Shown here: piece after piece, positions 26,829 to 35,639 of the stretch
Layout of the letters: each line of letters begins with the position of its first letter
How positions within the stretch are numbered: position 1 is the stretch's first letter
From: Bacillota bacterium
GTDB lineage: Bacteria > Bacillota > Clostridia > Oscillospirales > Ruminococcaceae
Direction: 5' to 3'
NCBI GenBank assembly: GCA_023457355.1
Contig: JAEWLW010000063.1
Coordinates: 1-56,994, forward strand
Length of the DNA stretch: 56,994 nucleotides
Made by a program: the position numbers and the translations under genes
Notes under the pieces: generated by a model
Told to the model about the DNA's origin: nothing
Databases searched by the model: none
The model's input: only the letters and a program-made list of their open reading frames with translations

Positions 26829-27512
26829 ATGCTGTCGCCAACGAAACATATAACGGTTATTTCGGGACACTATGGCAGCGGAAAAACCGAGTTTGCGGTG
26901 AATTTTGCCTTTTCGACGGTGAATTCAGGCAACCGGGTTTCGCTGGTCGACCTTGATATCGTCAATCCCTACTTCTGTTCGCGAGAACGCGAAGCGCAGC
27001 TCTTGCAAAGCGGCATTGAGCTGATTGCACAATCGGCCGCCTGCCGCAGTGCCGACGTACCGGCTCTGCCACCGGAGGTTGCCCGCATGTTTTCCGACAG
27101 CACGGGCAGCTATATTGTGGATGTCGGCGGCGACGACGTGGGTGCACGGGTGCTTTCACGTTACCAGCCGCAGTTTGAAAAGAGCGACTATGACCTTTGG
27201 TTGGTGGTTAACGCCAATCGCCCGCAAACCGGTACACCGGCGCAGGCGCTGGCGTATCTGCACAGGATAGAGCAGGCCAGTCGTCTGAAAATAAGCGGCA
27301 TTGTCAACAACACCCATCTCTGCGGCCAGACCACGCTGGATGATGTGCGTCGGGGCAATGCGCTGGCAGCACAGCTTTGTCGGACGACCGGCCTGCCGCT
27401 GGTCTGCAACGTGGTACCCAAAGCTACACTGAAAGCGGGCGGTGATACCGCCGGAATTGAAGGGGTACTTTTCCCCATCGAAATCTGGATGAAAAAGCCT
27501 TGGGAGGCCTGA
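26829..27512 (+). CDS. P-loop nucleotide-binding protein (ParA/MinD-like fold)
   Basis: A 227-aa ATP-binding protein. The Walker A is SGHYGSGKTEF, followed by SLVDLDIVNPYF (switch-like Asp) and YIVDVGGDD (Walker B), as in SIMIBI/ParA-related NTPases. GAGGTG precedes ATG 26829. It lies about 215 bp upstream of the ferredoxin and 2-oxoacid oxidoreductase genes on the same strand. A maturation or cofactor-loading role for that enzyme is conceivable but unproven; the protein is otherwise of unknown function. Confidence 0.75.
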   Translation: MLSPTKHITVISGHYGSGKTEFAVNFAFSTVNSGNRVSLVDLDIVNPYFCSREREAQLLQSGIELIAQSAACRSADVPALPPEVARMFSDSTGSYIVDVGGDDVGARVLSRYQPQFEKSDYDLWLVVNANRPQTGTPAQALAYLHRIEQASRLKISGIVNNTHLCGQTTLDDVRRGNALAAQLCRTTGLPLVCNVVPKATLKAGGDTAGIEGVLFPIEIWMKKPWEA

Positions 27513-27727
27513 ACGTGTATTGGGCACAGAACGGTTCTGTGTTGTCAGGGCGTTTCTTAAAAATCAAATACCATGGGGCATTCGCTGAAAAAGCATCAGC
27601 AGGGAAAGCGCGGCAACGGCCGGATGCATTCCGGGCATTTTGACACGCGATTGGCGTTTTCGGCAGGATGGCCCAAAGTTGGAGATTTTAAGAATACCCC
27701 CAGTTTATGAATGGAGGAACAGATACT

Positions 27728-27940
27728 ATGGCTGCTAAAATTACCTTTGCGCAGGAGCGCTGCAAGGGCTGCGAGCTGTGTACCGCCGTTTGTCCGCGTC
27801 ACATTGTTGTTATCGACACCACTGTGACCAATCGGAAGGGGTATCATCCCGCCACCGTAACAGATCTTTCGTTGTGCATCGCCTGTGCGAACTGTGCGAA
27901 AATCTGCCCGGATTCCATTATTACCGTCGAAAAAATCTGA
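27728..27940 (+). CDS. 2-oxoacid:ferredoxin oxidoreductase, 2x[4Fe-4S] ferredoxin (delta) subunit
   Basis: A 70-aa ferredoxin with two cluster motifs, CKGCELCTAVCP and CIACANCAKICP. It passes electrons from the thiamine-dependent oxidation to soluble ferredoxin. GGAGG lies 9 nt before ATG 27728; an upstream in-frame ATG at 27707 is less likely because that site would lie inside the coding sequence. First gene of the four-subunit set, 15 bp before the alpha subunit. Confidence 0.92.
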   Translation: MAAKITFAQERCKGCELCTAVCPRHIVVIDTTVTNRKGYHPATVTDLSLCIACANCAKICPDSIITVEKI

Positions 27941-27955
27941 TTGGGGGAAGAAATC

Positions 27956-29017
27956 ATGGCAATGGAGCTTTGGAAGGGCAACGAGGCCATCGCAGAAGCT
28001 GCGGTGCGCGCCGGCTGCCGCTACTTTTTCGGGTATCCCATCACGCCGCAGAATGAGATTCCTGAGTACATGTCCATGCGGCTGCCCCAGGTGGGCGGGT
28101 GCTTTCTGCAAAGCGAATCGGAACTGGCCGCCATCAACATGGTGTACGGGGCCGCAGGCGCAGGCGCACGCGTGATGACCTCGTCCTCATCGCCCGGAAT
28201 CAGTTTAAAGCAGGAGGGCATTACATACATGGTCGGCGCCGAGCTGCCCGCCGTCATCGTCAATGTCATGCGCGGCGGCCCGGGTCTGGGCACCATTCAG
28301 CCGGCACAGGGCGACTATTTCCAGGCCACCCGCGGCGGCGGCAACGGCGACTACCGCACGCTGGTTCTGGCGCCCAACACCATTCAGGAAGCGGTGGATC
28401 TCACGCAGGATGCCTTTGAACTGGCCGACCGCTACCGCAACCCCGTCATGGTTCTGGCGGACGGCATGATCGGCCAGATGATGGAGCCGATAGAGTGGCG
28501 CGAACAAAGCGACAAGGCGCGCCCTGCCAAGGGTTGGGCTACAACCGGCACCAAGGGTAAGCGTGAGCACAATATTGTCAACTCCCTTTTCATCGACCCC
28601 GCGCTGTGTGAACAGCATAACCGGCATCTGGATGAGAAGTTTCAGGAAATCACCAAAAATGAACTGCGCTATGAAGAAATCGGAACTGAAGGGGCCGAGG
28701 TATTGCTGGTCGCCTATGGCACGCCGTCGCGCATTGCGATGAGCGCCGTTGACCTGCTGGCGCAGGAGGGTATTAAAGCGGGGCTGTTCAGGCCGATCAC
28801 CCTCTGGCCGTTCCCGGAGACGCAGCTGCGCGCGGCGATAGAACGTCCGTCTGTTAAAGCGGTGCTCTGTGTTGAAATGAGCATGGGCCAGATGCTGGAG
28901 GATGTCCGCTATGCGGCGCTCGGCAAAAAGCCCGTCGCGTTCTGCGGCCGCTCGGGCGGTATTATTCCGACACAGCATGAGATTGCAGACGCTGCCAAAG
29001 CAGCGCTGGGGAGGTGA
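27956..29017 (+). CDS. vorB: 2-oxoacid:ferredoxin oxidoreductase alpha subunit, VorB-like
   Basis: A 353-aa subunit combining the pyrimidine-binding and transketolase-C-like domains. GNEAIAEAAVRAGCRYFFGY, PITPQNEIPEY, MTSSSSPGISLKQEGI and MRGGPGLGTIQPAQGDYFQA are highly characteristic of clostridial 3-methyl-2-oxobutanoate:ferredoxin oxidoreductase. The enzyme decarboxylates branched 2-oxoacids to acyl-CoA with reduction of ferredoxin. GGGGA precedes ATG 27956. Substrate preference (branched-chain versus 2-oxoglutarate) cannot be settled by sequence alone. Confidence 0.92.
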   Translation: MAMELWKGNEAIAEAAVRAGCRYFFGYPITPQNEIPEYMSMRLPQVGGCFLQSESELAAINMVYGAAGAGARVMTSSSSPGISLKQEGITYMVGAELPAVIVNVMRGGPGLGTIQPAQGDYFQATRGGGNGDYRTLVLAPNTIQEAVDLTQDAFELADRYRNPVMVLADGMIGQMMEPIEWREQSDKARPAKGWATTGTKGKREHNIVNSLFIDPALCEQHNRHLDEKFQEITKNELRYEEIGTEGAEVLLVAYGTPSRIAMSAVDLLAQEGIKAGLFRPITLWPFPETQLRAAIERPSVKAVLCVEMSMGQMLEDVRYAALGKKPVAFCGRSGGIIPTQHEIADAAKAALGR

Positions 29018-29022
29018 GCAGT

Positions 29023-29775
29023 ATGGCAATCATCTATGAAAAATCCAAGGCCCTAACCGATAAGGAGCTGCACTACTGCCCGGGTTGTTCCCATGGCATC
29101 GTGCACAAACTGGTGGCCGAGGTGCTTGAGGAGTTAAGCCTGACCGAAAAGGCGGTGGGCATCAGCCCGGTGGGCTGTTCGGTTTTCGCCTATGATTACT
29201 TTGCCTGCGACATGCAGGAGGCCTCACACGGCCGTGCGCCGGCGGTTGCCACCGGCATCAAGCGCGTGCTGCCCGAAGCCGCCGTGTTCACCTACCAGGG
29301 CGACGGCGACCTCGCCTCCATCGGCATGGCCGAAATTGTCCACGCGGCGGCACGCGGCGAAAAATTCACCACAATCTTTATCAACAACGCCATTTATGGC
29401 ATGACCGGCGGTCAGATGGCACCCACCACCCTCGTCGGGCAAAAAGCCACAACCGCCCCGCTGGGGCGCGACAAAGCGCACTGCGGCTCCCCTATTCGGA
29501 TGAGCGAAATGCTTGGCACACTGGATGGTGCCGCCTACGTTGCCCGCGTGTCGGTGGACACGATTCCGAATCTGAACAAGGCAAAAAAAGCGATTAAAAC
29601 CGCCTTTGAACTGCAAATGAAAAACGCCGGATTCACGTTTGTGGAAGTGCTGGCAGCCTGTCCGACCAACTGGGGCAAAACGCCGCTTGAGGCCGTTGCA
29701 TGGCTGCAGGAAAATATGATTCCCGTCTATCCCCTCGGCGTTATGAAGGATATCCGGGAGGTGGCCGCGGTATGA
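29023..29775 (+). CDS. 2-oxoacid:ferredoxin oxidoreductase beta (ThDP-binding) subunit
   Basis: A 250-aa thiamine-diphosphate subunit. The motif YCPGCSHGIVHKL starts the domain; GDGDLASIGMAEIVHAAARG and FINNAIYGMTGGQMAPTT bracket the ThDP/Mg site (GDG...NN). GGAGG precedes ATG 29023, next to the alpha stop. Its last codon overlaps the gamma start (ATGA), so the complex is translated as a coupled set. Confidence 0.94.
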   Translation: MAIIYEKSKALTDKELHYCPGCSHGIVHKLVAEVLEELSLTEKAVGISPVGCSVFAYDYFACDMQEASHGRAPAVATGIKRVLPEAAVFTYQGDGDLASIGMAEIVHAAARGEKFTTIFINNAIYGMTGGQMAPTTLVGQKATTAPLGRDKAHCGSPIRMSEMLGTLDGAAYVARVSVDTIPNLNKAKKAIKTAFELQMKNAGFTFVEVLAACPTNWGKTPLEAVAWLQENMIPVYPLGVMKDIREVAAV

Positions 29776-30308
29776 CCAGAGAAATTATCATCGCCGGTTT
29801 TGGCGGTCAGGGTGTCATGGCCATCGGCAAAACCATGACCGAAGCGGGTCTCGCCGAGAATCTGCACGTCTCGTGGTTGCCCTCCTACGGGCCTGAGATG
29901 CGCGGCGGCACGGCCAACTGCTGCGTTGTGCTGTCCGATAAGCCCGTCGGTTCTCCGGTGGTTATCAACCCCACTGAGCTCATTGCGATGAACAAGCCCT
30001 CGCTCCTGAAATTTGAACCGGCGGTGCAGCCTAACGGCATTATCCTGATCAACAGTTCCATCGTGGACATTAAGCCTGCCCGTACCGACCTCAAAACCTA
30101 TTACGTCCCCTGTGTGGAGATTGCCTCCGACCTTGGCAACGCCAAGGTGGCCAATATGGCCATGCTGGGCGCCTATCTTGAGGCGACAAAGGCGCTTAAA
30201 GTTGAAACGGTTTATGAAATGCTCAAGCATGTCTTCCATGGTCCCAAAGAAAAGCTGATTGAAATTAATGTCAGGGCCATGTCCGCAGGCGCCGCCTGCA
30301 TCAAGTAG
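29772..30308 (+). CDS. 2-oxoacid:ferredoxin oxidoreductase gamma subunit
   Basis: A 178-aa subunit of the POR/KOR gamma family: AGFGGQGVMAIGKTMTEAGL at the N-terminus and WLPSYGPEMRGGTANCCVVL. It binds near CoA in the assembled enzyme. The start at 29772 overlaps the beta stop. Last gene of the operon, followed by a strong terminator. Confidence 0.94.
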   Translation: MTREIIIAGFGGQGVMAIGKTMTEAGLAENLHVSWLPSYGPEMRGGTANCCVVLSDKPVGSPVVINPTELIAMNKPSLLKFEPAVQPNGIILINSSIVDIKPARTDLKTYYVPCVEIASDLGNAKVANMAMLGAYLEATKALKVETVYEMLKHVFHGPKEKLIEINVRAMSAGAACIK

Positions 30309-30331
30309 CGGTCTCTCCTCATATCATCCGG

Positions 30332-30357
30332 AAAAAGCGGCCTTCGGGCCGCTTTTT
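30332..30357 (+). terminator. Terminator of the 2-oxoacid oxidoreductase operon
   Basis: AAAAAGCGGCC-TTCG-GGCCGCTTTTT: an 11-bp stem with the very stable TTCG loop and T-run. Confidence 0.92.
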
Positions 30358-30474
30358 CCGTGCAAAAACGTCCGTGATATGTTAAAATAGCGGCAAAGCA
30401 TTCCTGCCGGCAATGGCCTAACGATGCCCCGGCACCGCGGCAGGTGCAAAAAAAGAGTTGATCAGGAGCGAATG

Positions 30475-31371
30475 ATGAAAAAGAATATCACCACCACCCT
30501 TTTAGGGGTAATGATTTTATTAAACCTTATTTTGTGGTTTCGCACAAGGGCTTTGGAACAAAATATCGAAAATTTGCAGCACAATATGTCCAACCAGTTC
30601 AGCCATGTCCTAAGCGAAGTGCGCGGCATCAACTATAATGTTTCAAGCACGCTGGAGCGTCAGGCCAGTATTTTTGATAATATTTCGTGGTCGTTTGGCG
30701 CAATCGACACTGAAAGCCTGACCATACCGCTGACCGTATCGGTCGTACCCAAGGAGGCGCACGCAGCCACTGCCGCGACGCTGACCGTCAACGGCGCGTC
30801 GGTGCAAATGACCCGCGACGGCATGACGTTCACCGGCGTTATATCGGCCGGCCTGTTCGAGCTTTTGGACGCCTACGTCACCTTTGATGCCGAAGGTGTT
30901 CAGCGCAGCCAGAGCCTTGGCATCAGCCTGCGTCCGTTTGAAGAGCGGCTGATCACGCTGCACGCCTATAATAACGGCGGCAGCAGCTTTGAAGCTCACG
31001 GCAGCAAATGGACGCTATACGGCCAGGTGGATATCGACCTGAAAATTCCGAAAGACAATGCGGTTTCATCGCTTAAAATTATAACAACTGACAACGGCAC
31101 GCCTGTGCAGGAACTGGTATTGGACCCGGCGCTGCAACATCAGACTGCGGAATACAGACTGGAGATTCAGCTTGAAGCCGGCCGCACCTATGAAACCGTC
31201 GTTTTAGCAACCGACCGGTACGGCCTGACCTACCGCGCCATTGTTGACCGCCAGGTTACCGGAGCGGACAGCACCACACCGGATTTTGGTGAAATGGACT
31301 GGTGGGACAGCACGGTGATTCTCGATAAAAATGGCCGTGTGCTGTATGATTCAACATCGGAATACCACTGA
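30475..31371 (+). CDS. Membrane-anchored extracellular protein of unknown function
   Basis: A 298-aa protein with one N-terminal membrane helix (about 5-21), a short coiled-coil stalk (about 25-65) and a beta-rich outer region to the end. No recognised domain; the outer part looks like one or two Ig-like beta sandwiches (SLTIPLTVSVVPKEAHA, LTVNGASVQM). AGGAG is 6 nt before ATG 30475 and 3 nt before ATG 30472. It stands alone between a terminator and a LysR gene. Confidence 0.7.
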   Translation: MKKNITTTLLGVMILLNLILWFRTRALEQNIENLQHNMSNQFSHVLSEVRGINYNVSSTLERQASIFDNISWSFGAIDTESLTIPLTVSVVPKEAHAATAATLTVNGASVQMTRDGMTFTGVISAGLFELLDAYVTFDAEGVQRSQSLGISLRPFEERLITLHAYNNGGSSFEAHGSKWTLYGQVDIDLKIPKDNAVSSLKIITTDNGTPVQELVLDPALQHQTAEYRLEIQLEAGRTYETVVLATDRYGLTYRAIVDRQVTGADSTTPDFGEMDWWDSTVILDKNGRVLYDSTSEYH

Positions 31372-31525
31372 CGGATGGCCGTTCTTGAAGTTGGGCGTGC
31401 GCCGCAACATTGATAGCGCCTTCACCGCTGCCTCGACGGGTCTGACAGTGCCGGATTTAATCGGTGCGTCCCCATGCCACATGCAGAAAAATGCCGTCAA
31501 ATATATGGCCAAAGGAGGCAAGGGT

Positions 31526-32440
31526 GTGACACTTTTACAACTATCCTATTTTACTGAAATCTGCCGCGTCGGAAATTTTACTCGGGCGGCGGAAAACAGG
31601 CATGTCACCCAACCCACCATGACAAATGCAATAAAGGACTTGGAAGCGGAGTTCAACGTTAAACTCCTTGAACGCAGCAACAAGGAAGTGCTGCTCACCG
31701 AAGCCGGCAAGGAATTTTTGGAGATGTCCGTTCAGCTTTTAGATTATGCCGCCTATATGAAAGCCATCATGCTGGAGAAAACCGAAGAAAACCACCGCCT
31801 GCTGCTGGGCATTCCAAATATGACGAACGCCGCCTGCTTTACCGAGTTTTTCGGCGTACTCCATAAGAAATATCCGGATATTGAAATACAGTCCACACAC
31901 GATGTGACGGTTAATCTGCTGCGCCTGCTGGATGCCGGAAAGCTGAACCTGCTGTTGGTGCCCTACAAGCCAACCGACACAAAATACCGCCATTTGGTTT
32001 GGAAGCAAACCCGCTTTTTGTTTTGTGTTTCAAAGGCGCATCCCTTGGCCGGCAAAAAGCAGGTTTCGGTGCGGCAAATCTGCCGGGAACCCATTGTCTC
32101 CTATTTCGGCGATTCCTATCTTGCGAATTTCAATTTGGCGGAAAAGTACCGTGAAAACGGCCATGAGCTGAAAGCGGTCTACCGGTGTACCCAGATCAAC
32201 ATCATGCAGGAAATGATACGCAAAAACGAAGGCTGCGGCTTTCTCATTGAGGGCTCCTTTTCGCAAGAAAGCGGCATTGTCGGAATCCCCATGGAAGAGC
32301 CGCTTTCCGTCACCATCTATCTGGTCTGGACCAGAGAAAGTGCACGGTTTTCGACTGCGCAAAAGGCGCTTGGGTGCGTCCGTGCTTATCTGGGCACTGC
32401 ACCGCTGAATGATAAGCGCCCTGAAACCGGTCTTGCGTAG
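31526..32440 (+). CDS. LysR family transcriptional regulator
   Basis: A 304-aa LysR regulator. The N-terminal winged helix reads LSYFTEICRVGNFTRAAENR then PTMTNAIKDLEAEF; a periplasmic-binding-like effector domain follows. The open frame extends far upstream, but GTG 31526 with AAAGGAGG just before it is the natural start. It precedes an SLC13-type permease and an MBL hydrolase, its likely targets; a 14-bp palindrome lies just upstream of the permease gene. Confidence 0.92.
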   Translation: MTLLQLSYFTEICRVGNFTRAAENRHVTQPTMTNAIKDLEAEFNVKLLERSNKEVLLTEAGKEFLEMSVQLLDYAAYMKAIMLEKTEENHRLLLGIPNMTNAACFTEFFGVLHKKYPDIEIQSTHDVTVNLLRLLDAGKLNLLLVPYKPTDTKYRHLVWKQTRFLFCVSKAHPLAGKKQVSVRQICREPIVSYFGDSYLANFNLAEKYRENGHELKAVYRCTQINIMQEMIRKNEGCGFLIEGSFSQESGIVGIPMEEPLSVTIYLVWTRESARFSTAQKALGCVRAYLGTAPLNDKRPETGLA

Positions 32441-32515
32441 AAAGTGCTTTGCTCTCGTGTCGGCACGCCGGACATAAAATACATATGTCGTCCGCTTTGG
32501 CAGGCGTGTTTAAAT

Positions 32516-32569
32516 AGGTTTCGTTTACCGTAGTGGAGAATATCCGCCGCGATGGGCGAAACCTTTTTC
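32516..32569 (+). terminator. Probable terminator of the LysR gene
   Basis: AGGTTTCG (32516-32523) and CGAAACCT (32557-32564) form the base of a long hairpin followed by TTTTTC. Confidence 0.6.
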
Positions 32570-32655
32570 TGTTTTTCCCGCCAATAGGCGCCATAAGTTT
32601 TACCTGTTGAACCTCTCATCATAAATTTTTCTTATTATCGCGAAAAAAAAGCAAT

Positions 32656-32684
32656 TTTACAATACTTGCGTAAATCCCTATAGT
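32656..32684 (+). promoter_or_regulatory. Promoter of the SLC13-type permease operon
   Basis: TTTACA (32656-32661), 17 nt, TATAGT (32679-32684), reading toward the permease. Confidence 0.65.
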
Positions 32685-32705
32685 AATATTACAATACACA
32701 TTGTT

Positions 32706-32719
32706 AAATTGGCCAATTT
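32706..32719 (+). promoter_or_regulatory. 14-bp palindrome, possible LysR operator
   Basis: AAATTGGCCAATTT, a perfect dyad just downstream of the predicted transcription start of the permease operon. Confidence 0.45.
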
Positions 32720-32767
32720 GATGATGCAAAGGCGCAGAAAACAAAAAAACATAAGGAGTGCTAATCT

Positions 32768-34069
32768 ATGAGCCCTATGATGATTACTTTTGTAATATTG
32801 CTGATTTGTGTCATCGCATTAATGTCCAACAAAGTACCGCTGGGACTTGTGGGCATCTTCTGCCCTGTGGCCCTTTCCGTTACCGGTGTTCTGACCACTT
32901 CCGAAGCGTGGGCCGGTTTTTCAAACACGGCCACGGTTACCTTTGCCGCATTATTCGTGCTGGGCGGCGGGCTTGCCAAAACCAGCCTAGCAGAGCACAT
33001 ATCAAACCGCGTGTTGTCGATCGATTTTAAAAACAGCAAGAACGGAAGGGAACATTTAATAGTCATCATCTTTGGCATCACCGCCATGATCATGGCGATT
33101 CTTCTCAACGCATCCTCCACCGTCGCAACGCTGACCCCTTTTATCATCGTCGTCTGTAATAATCTGGCGCTGAGCAAACAGCGCGTTATCAAGCCGGTTT
33201 CAGATGTCGCCAACATGTGGTCGGCGGTGCTGCCCATCGGCGCGGGCGTCTCCTTTTACCTGTACGCAAACGCCATATTGACCGAGGTGGGGTCGGAGGA
33301 GCAATTCGCCTTCTTTGATCTCGCCATCATGAAGGCGCCTATTCTTCTGGTCACTACCGCCTTTATCCTTTTGTTTGGTTACCGCCTGATGCCCAATCGC
33401 ATGGATTTTGCCGGTGACCAGCAGATTGTTGCGGCGCATAAGCACTCACAGCTGACCACCGGCCAGGAGAAACTGGCGTATGGCATTTTCTTTGGCGTTG
33501 TGGTTCTGATGGTGTTCTCCGGCCTGATTAAAGCCATTCCGCTCGATACCACGCAACTGGCTGTTTTGGGTGCGCTGCTGATGGTGCTCTCCGGCATTGA
33601 GACCGAAAAAGAAGCTATTGCCGCCATCAACTGGCCCGTTGTATTCATCGTCGGCGGCTTTTTGCCGATGGCCACCGCGCTGAATAACACCGGCGCGGGC
33701 ACCCTGATGGCAAACGGCCTTCAAACCCTGATGGGTGGACAAACCAACCCCTACATCCTCGCCGCCGTGTTCCTGCTGGTTCCGTTGATCGCCACCCAGT
33801 TTATGAATAATATTGTCGTCATGAATCTGTTTATGGCCATCGAAGCCTCTATTGCCACCAGCATTGGTATCAGTCCCAAATTTGCCATGACAGGCGCGTT
33901 GGTCGCCGGCACCATTGCCCTGCTGACGCCCATGGCCTCCTCCCCTTCCGCAATGTCTTTTGGCGCCGGAGACTATACGATGAAGGAATTCTTCATCGGC
34001 GGCCTTCCCAGCGTTCTGGTCGTTTTAGTTGTTTACCTGCTCTGGGTGCCAATCTGCATTCACCCGTAA
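32768..34069 (+). CDS. SLC13/ArsB-NhaD superfamily permease (anion/dicarboxylate type)
   Basis: A 433-aa transporter with about 11 helices of the ion-transporter superfamily. Paired re-entrant regions are seen as LNASSTVATLTPF and, in the second half, TQFMNNIVVMNLFM followed by LTPMASSPSAMSFGAG. The family carries di/tricarboxylates, sulfate or related anions with Na+ or H+. GGAG precedes ATG 32768. It is followed after 42 bp by a hydrolase of the metallo-beta-lactamase fold, suggesting uptake and hydrolysis of the same compound. Confidence 0.85.
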   Translation: MSPMMITFVILLICVIALMSNKVPLGLVGIFCPVALSVTGVLTTSEAWAGFSNTATVTFAALFVLGGGLAKTSLAEHISNRVLSIDFKNSKNGREHLIVIIFGITAMIMAILLNASSTVATLTPFIIVVCNNLALSKQRVIKPVSDVANMWSAVLPIGAGVSFYLYANAILTEVGSEEQFAFFDLAIMKAPILLVTTAFILLFGYRLMPNRMDFAGDQQIVAAHKHSQLTTGQEKLAYGIFFGVVVLMVFSGLIKAIPLDTTQLAVLGALLMVLSGIETEKEAIAAINWPVVFIVGGFLPMATALNNTGAGTLMANGLQTLMGGQTNPYILAAVFLLVPLIATQFMNNIVVMNLFMAIEASIATSIGISPKFAMTGALVAGTIALLTPMASSPSAMSFGAGDYTMKEFFIGGLPSVLVVLVVYLLWVPICIHP

Positions 34070-34111
34070 TTTCAGCGCACATAATCTTTTTGTAAAAGGA
34101 GTTTTGATCAT

Positions 34112-34963
34112 TTGAAAGTCAGAGAGGAATCGCGCGCCCTGTTACAGGCGGTGATGGACCGCTTGAACAGCTTTATTCAAAACCCGTGGCGCACCCGGAT
34201 AGATCCCTATCAGGTCGTGTCAAATGTCTATTACGTGGGAAATACTTATGTCGGAAGCTACTTATTCGATACGCGCGAGGGGCTGGTGCTCATCGACGTC
34301 GCCATGCAGGAGACCGCTTATCTCCTGTTTGAATCGATCCGAAAGCTGGGCTTTGACCCGATGGAAATCAAAAAGGTGTTGATTTCCCACGGACATATCG
34401 ACCATTGCGGCGCTGCACGGCTGGTGCAGGAATATTCCGGCTGCGAAATCTACTTCCCGGAGAAGGATGCCTTTTTCCTCACCGAAAGGCGTGACCTCAT
34501 TTTAGTTGAAGACCGGGTCCCGGAATTCAAAGTGACCAGATACTATGATTATAATGGCGTCATGGATTTTGGTAACATACGAATCAGGCCGGTTCACACG
34601 CCCGGTCATACGCCCGGCTGCACCTCCTTTATGATCTTTGCCGATTGCGGCAGCGAGACACTGTTGTTGGGCATGCACGGTGGTCTGGGGCTCAACGGCC
34701 TCTCCCTTGCGGAACTGGAAGAAAATCGCCTGCCATTCTCCCTCCAGGCGGACTACCTGCAATCGCTGGATAAGATTGTAAAAGAGCCGGTCGATATCGT
34801 TATCCCGTCACATGCCAGCCACTACCCCGGCGATTATTTTGCCCTCGCTGCGCAAAACGACGGCACCGGCACAGTTCTGCGCATCCCCGGCGCATGGCAA
34901 AAACTGATTAACGGTCGCATCTCGCAGATCAAAGAGGTCATTGCGCGTGACAACGCACAGTAA
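34112..34963 (+). CDS. Metallo-beta-lactamase-fold hydrolase
   Basis: A 283-aa MBL-fold enzyme with the metal motif SHGHIDHCGAA (HxHxDH), second motif VHTPGHTPGC and a late His in IPSHASHY. Where many members carry a bridging Asp (GD), this one has LLLGMHGGLGLNG, as in B3-like or other divergent subgroups. The start is TTG 34112 with AAGGAG about 10 nt upstream. The substrate is unknown. It is probably co-transcribed with the permease. An IS200 element begins a few bases after its stop codon. Confidence 0.85.
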   Translation: MKVREESRALLQAVMDRLNSFIQNPWRTRIDPYQVVSNVYYVGNTYVGSYLFDTREGLVLIDVAMQETAYLLFESIRKLGFDPMEIKKVLISHGHIDHCGAARLVQEYSGCEIYFPEKDAFFLTERRDLILVEDRVPEFKVTRYYDYNGVMDFGNIRIRPVHTPGHTPGCTSFMIFADCGSETLLLGMHGGLGLNGLSLAELEENRLPFSLQADYLQSLDKIVKEPVDIVIPSHASHYPGDYFALAAQNDGTGTVLRIPGAWQKLINGRISQIKEVIARDNAQ

Positions 34964-35075
34964 ATGATAATCATGACCACCACTGAAGTGGTGGTTTGCA
35001 CTAGCCCTGGAAGGGCATATTACCAGCAGCGCCTTAAGGCGCATCGAAAAGATTTGCCAACCGCATAATCGTTCA

Positions 35076-35105
35076 CAGGCCGCCGCTAAAGCGGCCTGTT
35101 TTTAT
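35076..35105 (+). terminator. Terminator-like hairpin near the IS200 right end
   Basis: ACAGGCCGC/GCGGCCTGT stem followed by TTTTTA on the plus strand. It would stop transcription entering from the MBL hydrolase gene. Confidence 0.6.
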
Positions 35106-35140
35106 GCCTTTGTATTCTTACTGCCCGTAAACGGGTCCAT

Positions 35141-35572
35141 CTACTCCTTGAGCGATATTTGGTCTTCCATAATATCCTTTTGAAGCTGGTTTTTAATGTA
35201 TTCCTCTATCACCTTTTTGTTTCGCCCCACTGTGTCCACGTAATATCCTCTGCACCAAAAGTGCCTATTCCCGTATTTGTACTTTAGATTGGCATGTCTG
35301 TCGAAAATCATCAGCGTACTTTTGCCTTTAAGAAATCCCATAAACTGCGATACGCTCAAACTTGGCGGTATACTTATTAACATATGAATATGGTCCGGAC
35401 ATGCTTGTGCTTCAATAATCTCAACTTTCTTTTGTTTGCACAATTCTCTAAGTATTACTCCTATATCCGATTTTAGCTTTCCGTATATCTCTTTTCGGCG
35501 ATATTTCGGTGCGAAAACGACACGGTACTGGCATCTCCATTTTGAATGTGATAAACTATCTATGTCTTTCAC
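35141..35572 (-). CDS. tnpA: IS200/IS605 family Y1 transposase TnpA
   Basis: Single-strand DNA transposase of 143 aa. The HUH motif is PDHIHMLISIPP and the catalytic Tyr lies near the C-terminus in GYYVDTVGRNKKVIEEYI. Start GTG 35572 has AAAGGAGG 7 nt before it. The codons upstream of GTG belong to a leader that folds onto the ribosome binding site. No tnpB accompanies it. Length and motifs match complete IS200 TnpA, so it may be active. Confidence 0.95.
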   Translation of the reverse strand: MKDIDSLSHSKWRCQYRVVFAPKYRRKEIYGKLKSDIGVILRELCKQKKVEIIEAQACPDHIHMLISIPPSLSVSQFMGFLKGKSTLMIFDRHANLKYKYGNRHFWCRGYYVDTVGRNKKVIEEYIKNQLQKDIMEDQISLKE

Positions 35573-35576
35573 GACA

Positions 35577-35639
35577 AAACCTCCTTTTGCTTCTTTGTGC
35601 GGTTGGCAAACCTGCATCTAGTTTAGCAAAAGGAGGTTT
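35577..35639 (-). promoter_or_regulatory. Leader hairpin hiding the tnpA ribosome binding site
   Basis: A 14-bp perfect inverted repeat: GCAAAAGGAGGTTT on the minus strand at 35577-35590 (the ribosome binding site itself) and its complement at 35626-35639, upstream in the mRNA. Folding would block translation, as described for other IS200 elements. Confidence 0.8.

Noticed and set aside
27524..27543. Hairpin after the P-loop ATPase gene as operon terminator
   Set aside because: GCACAGAA/TTCTGTGT stem has no T-run, so operon separation from the ferredoxin gene is not established.
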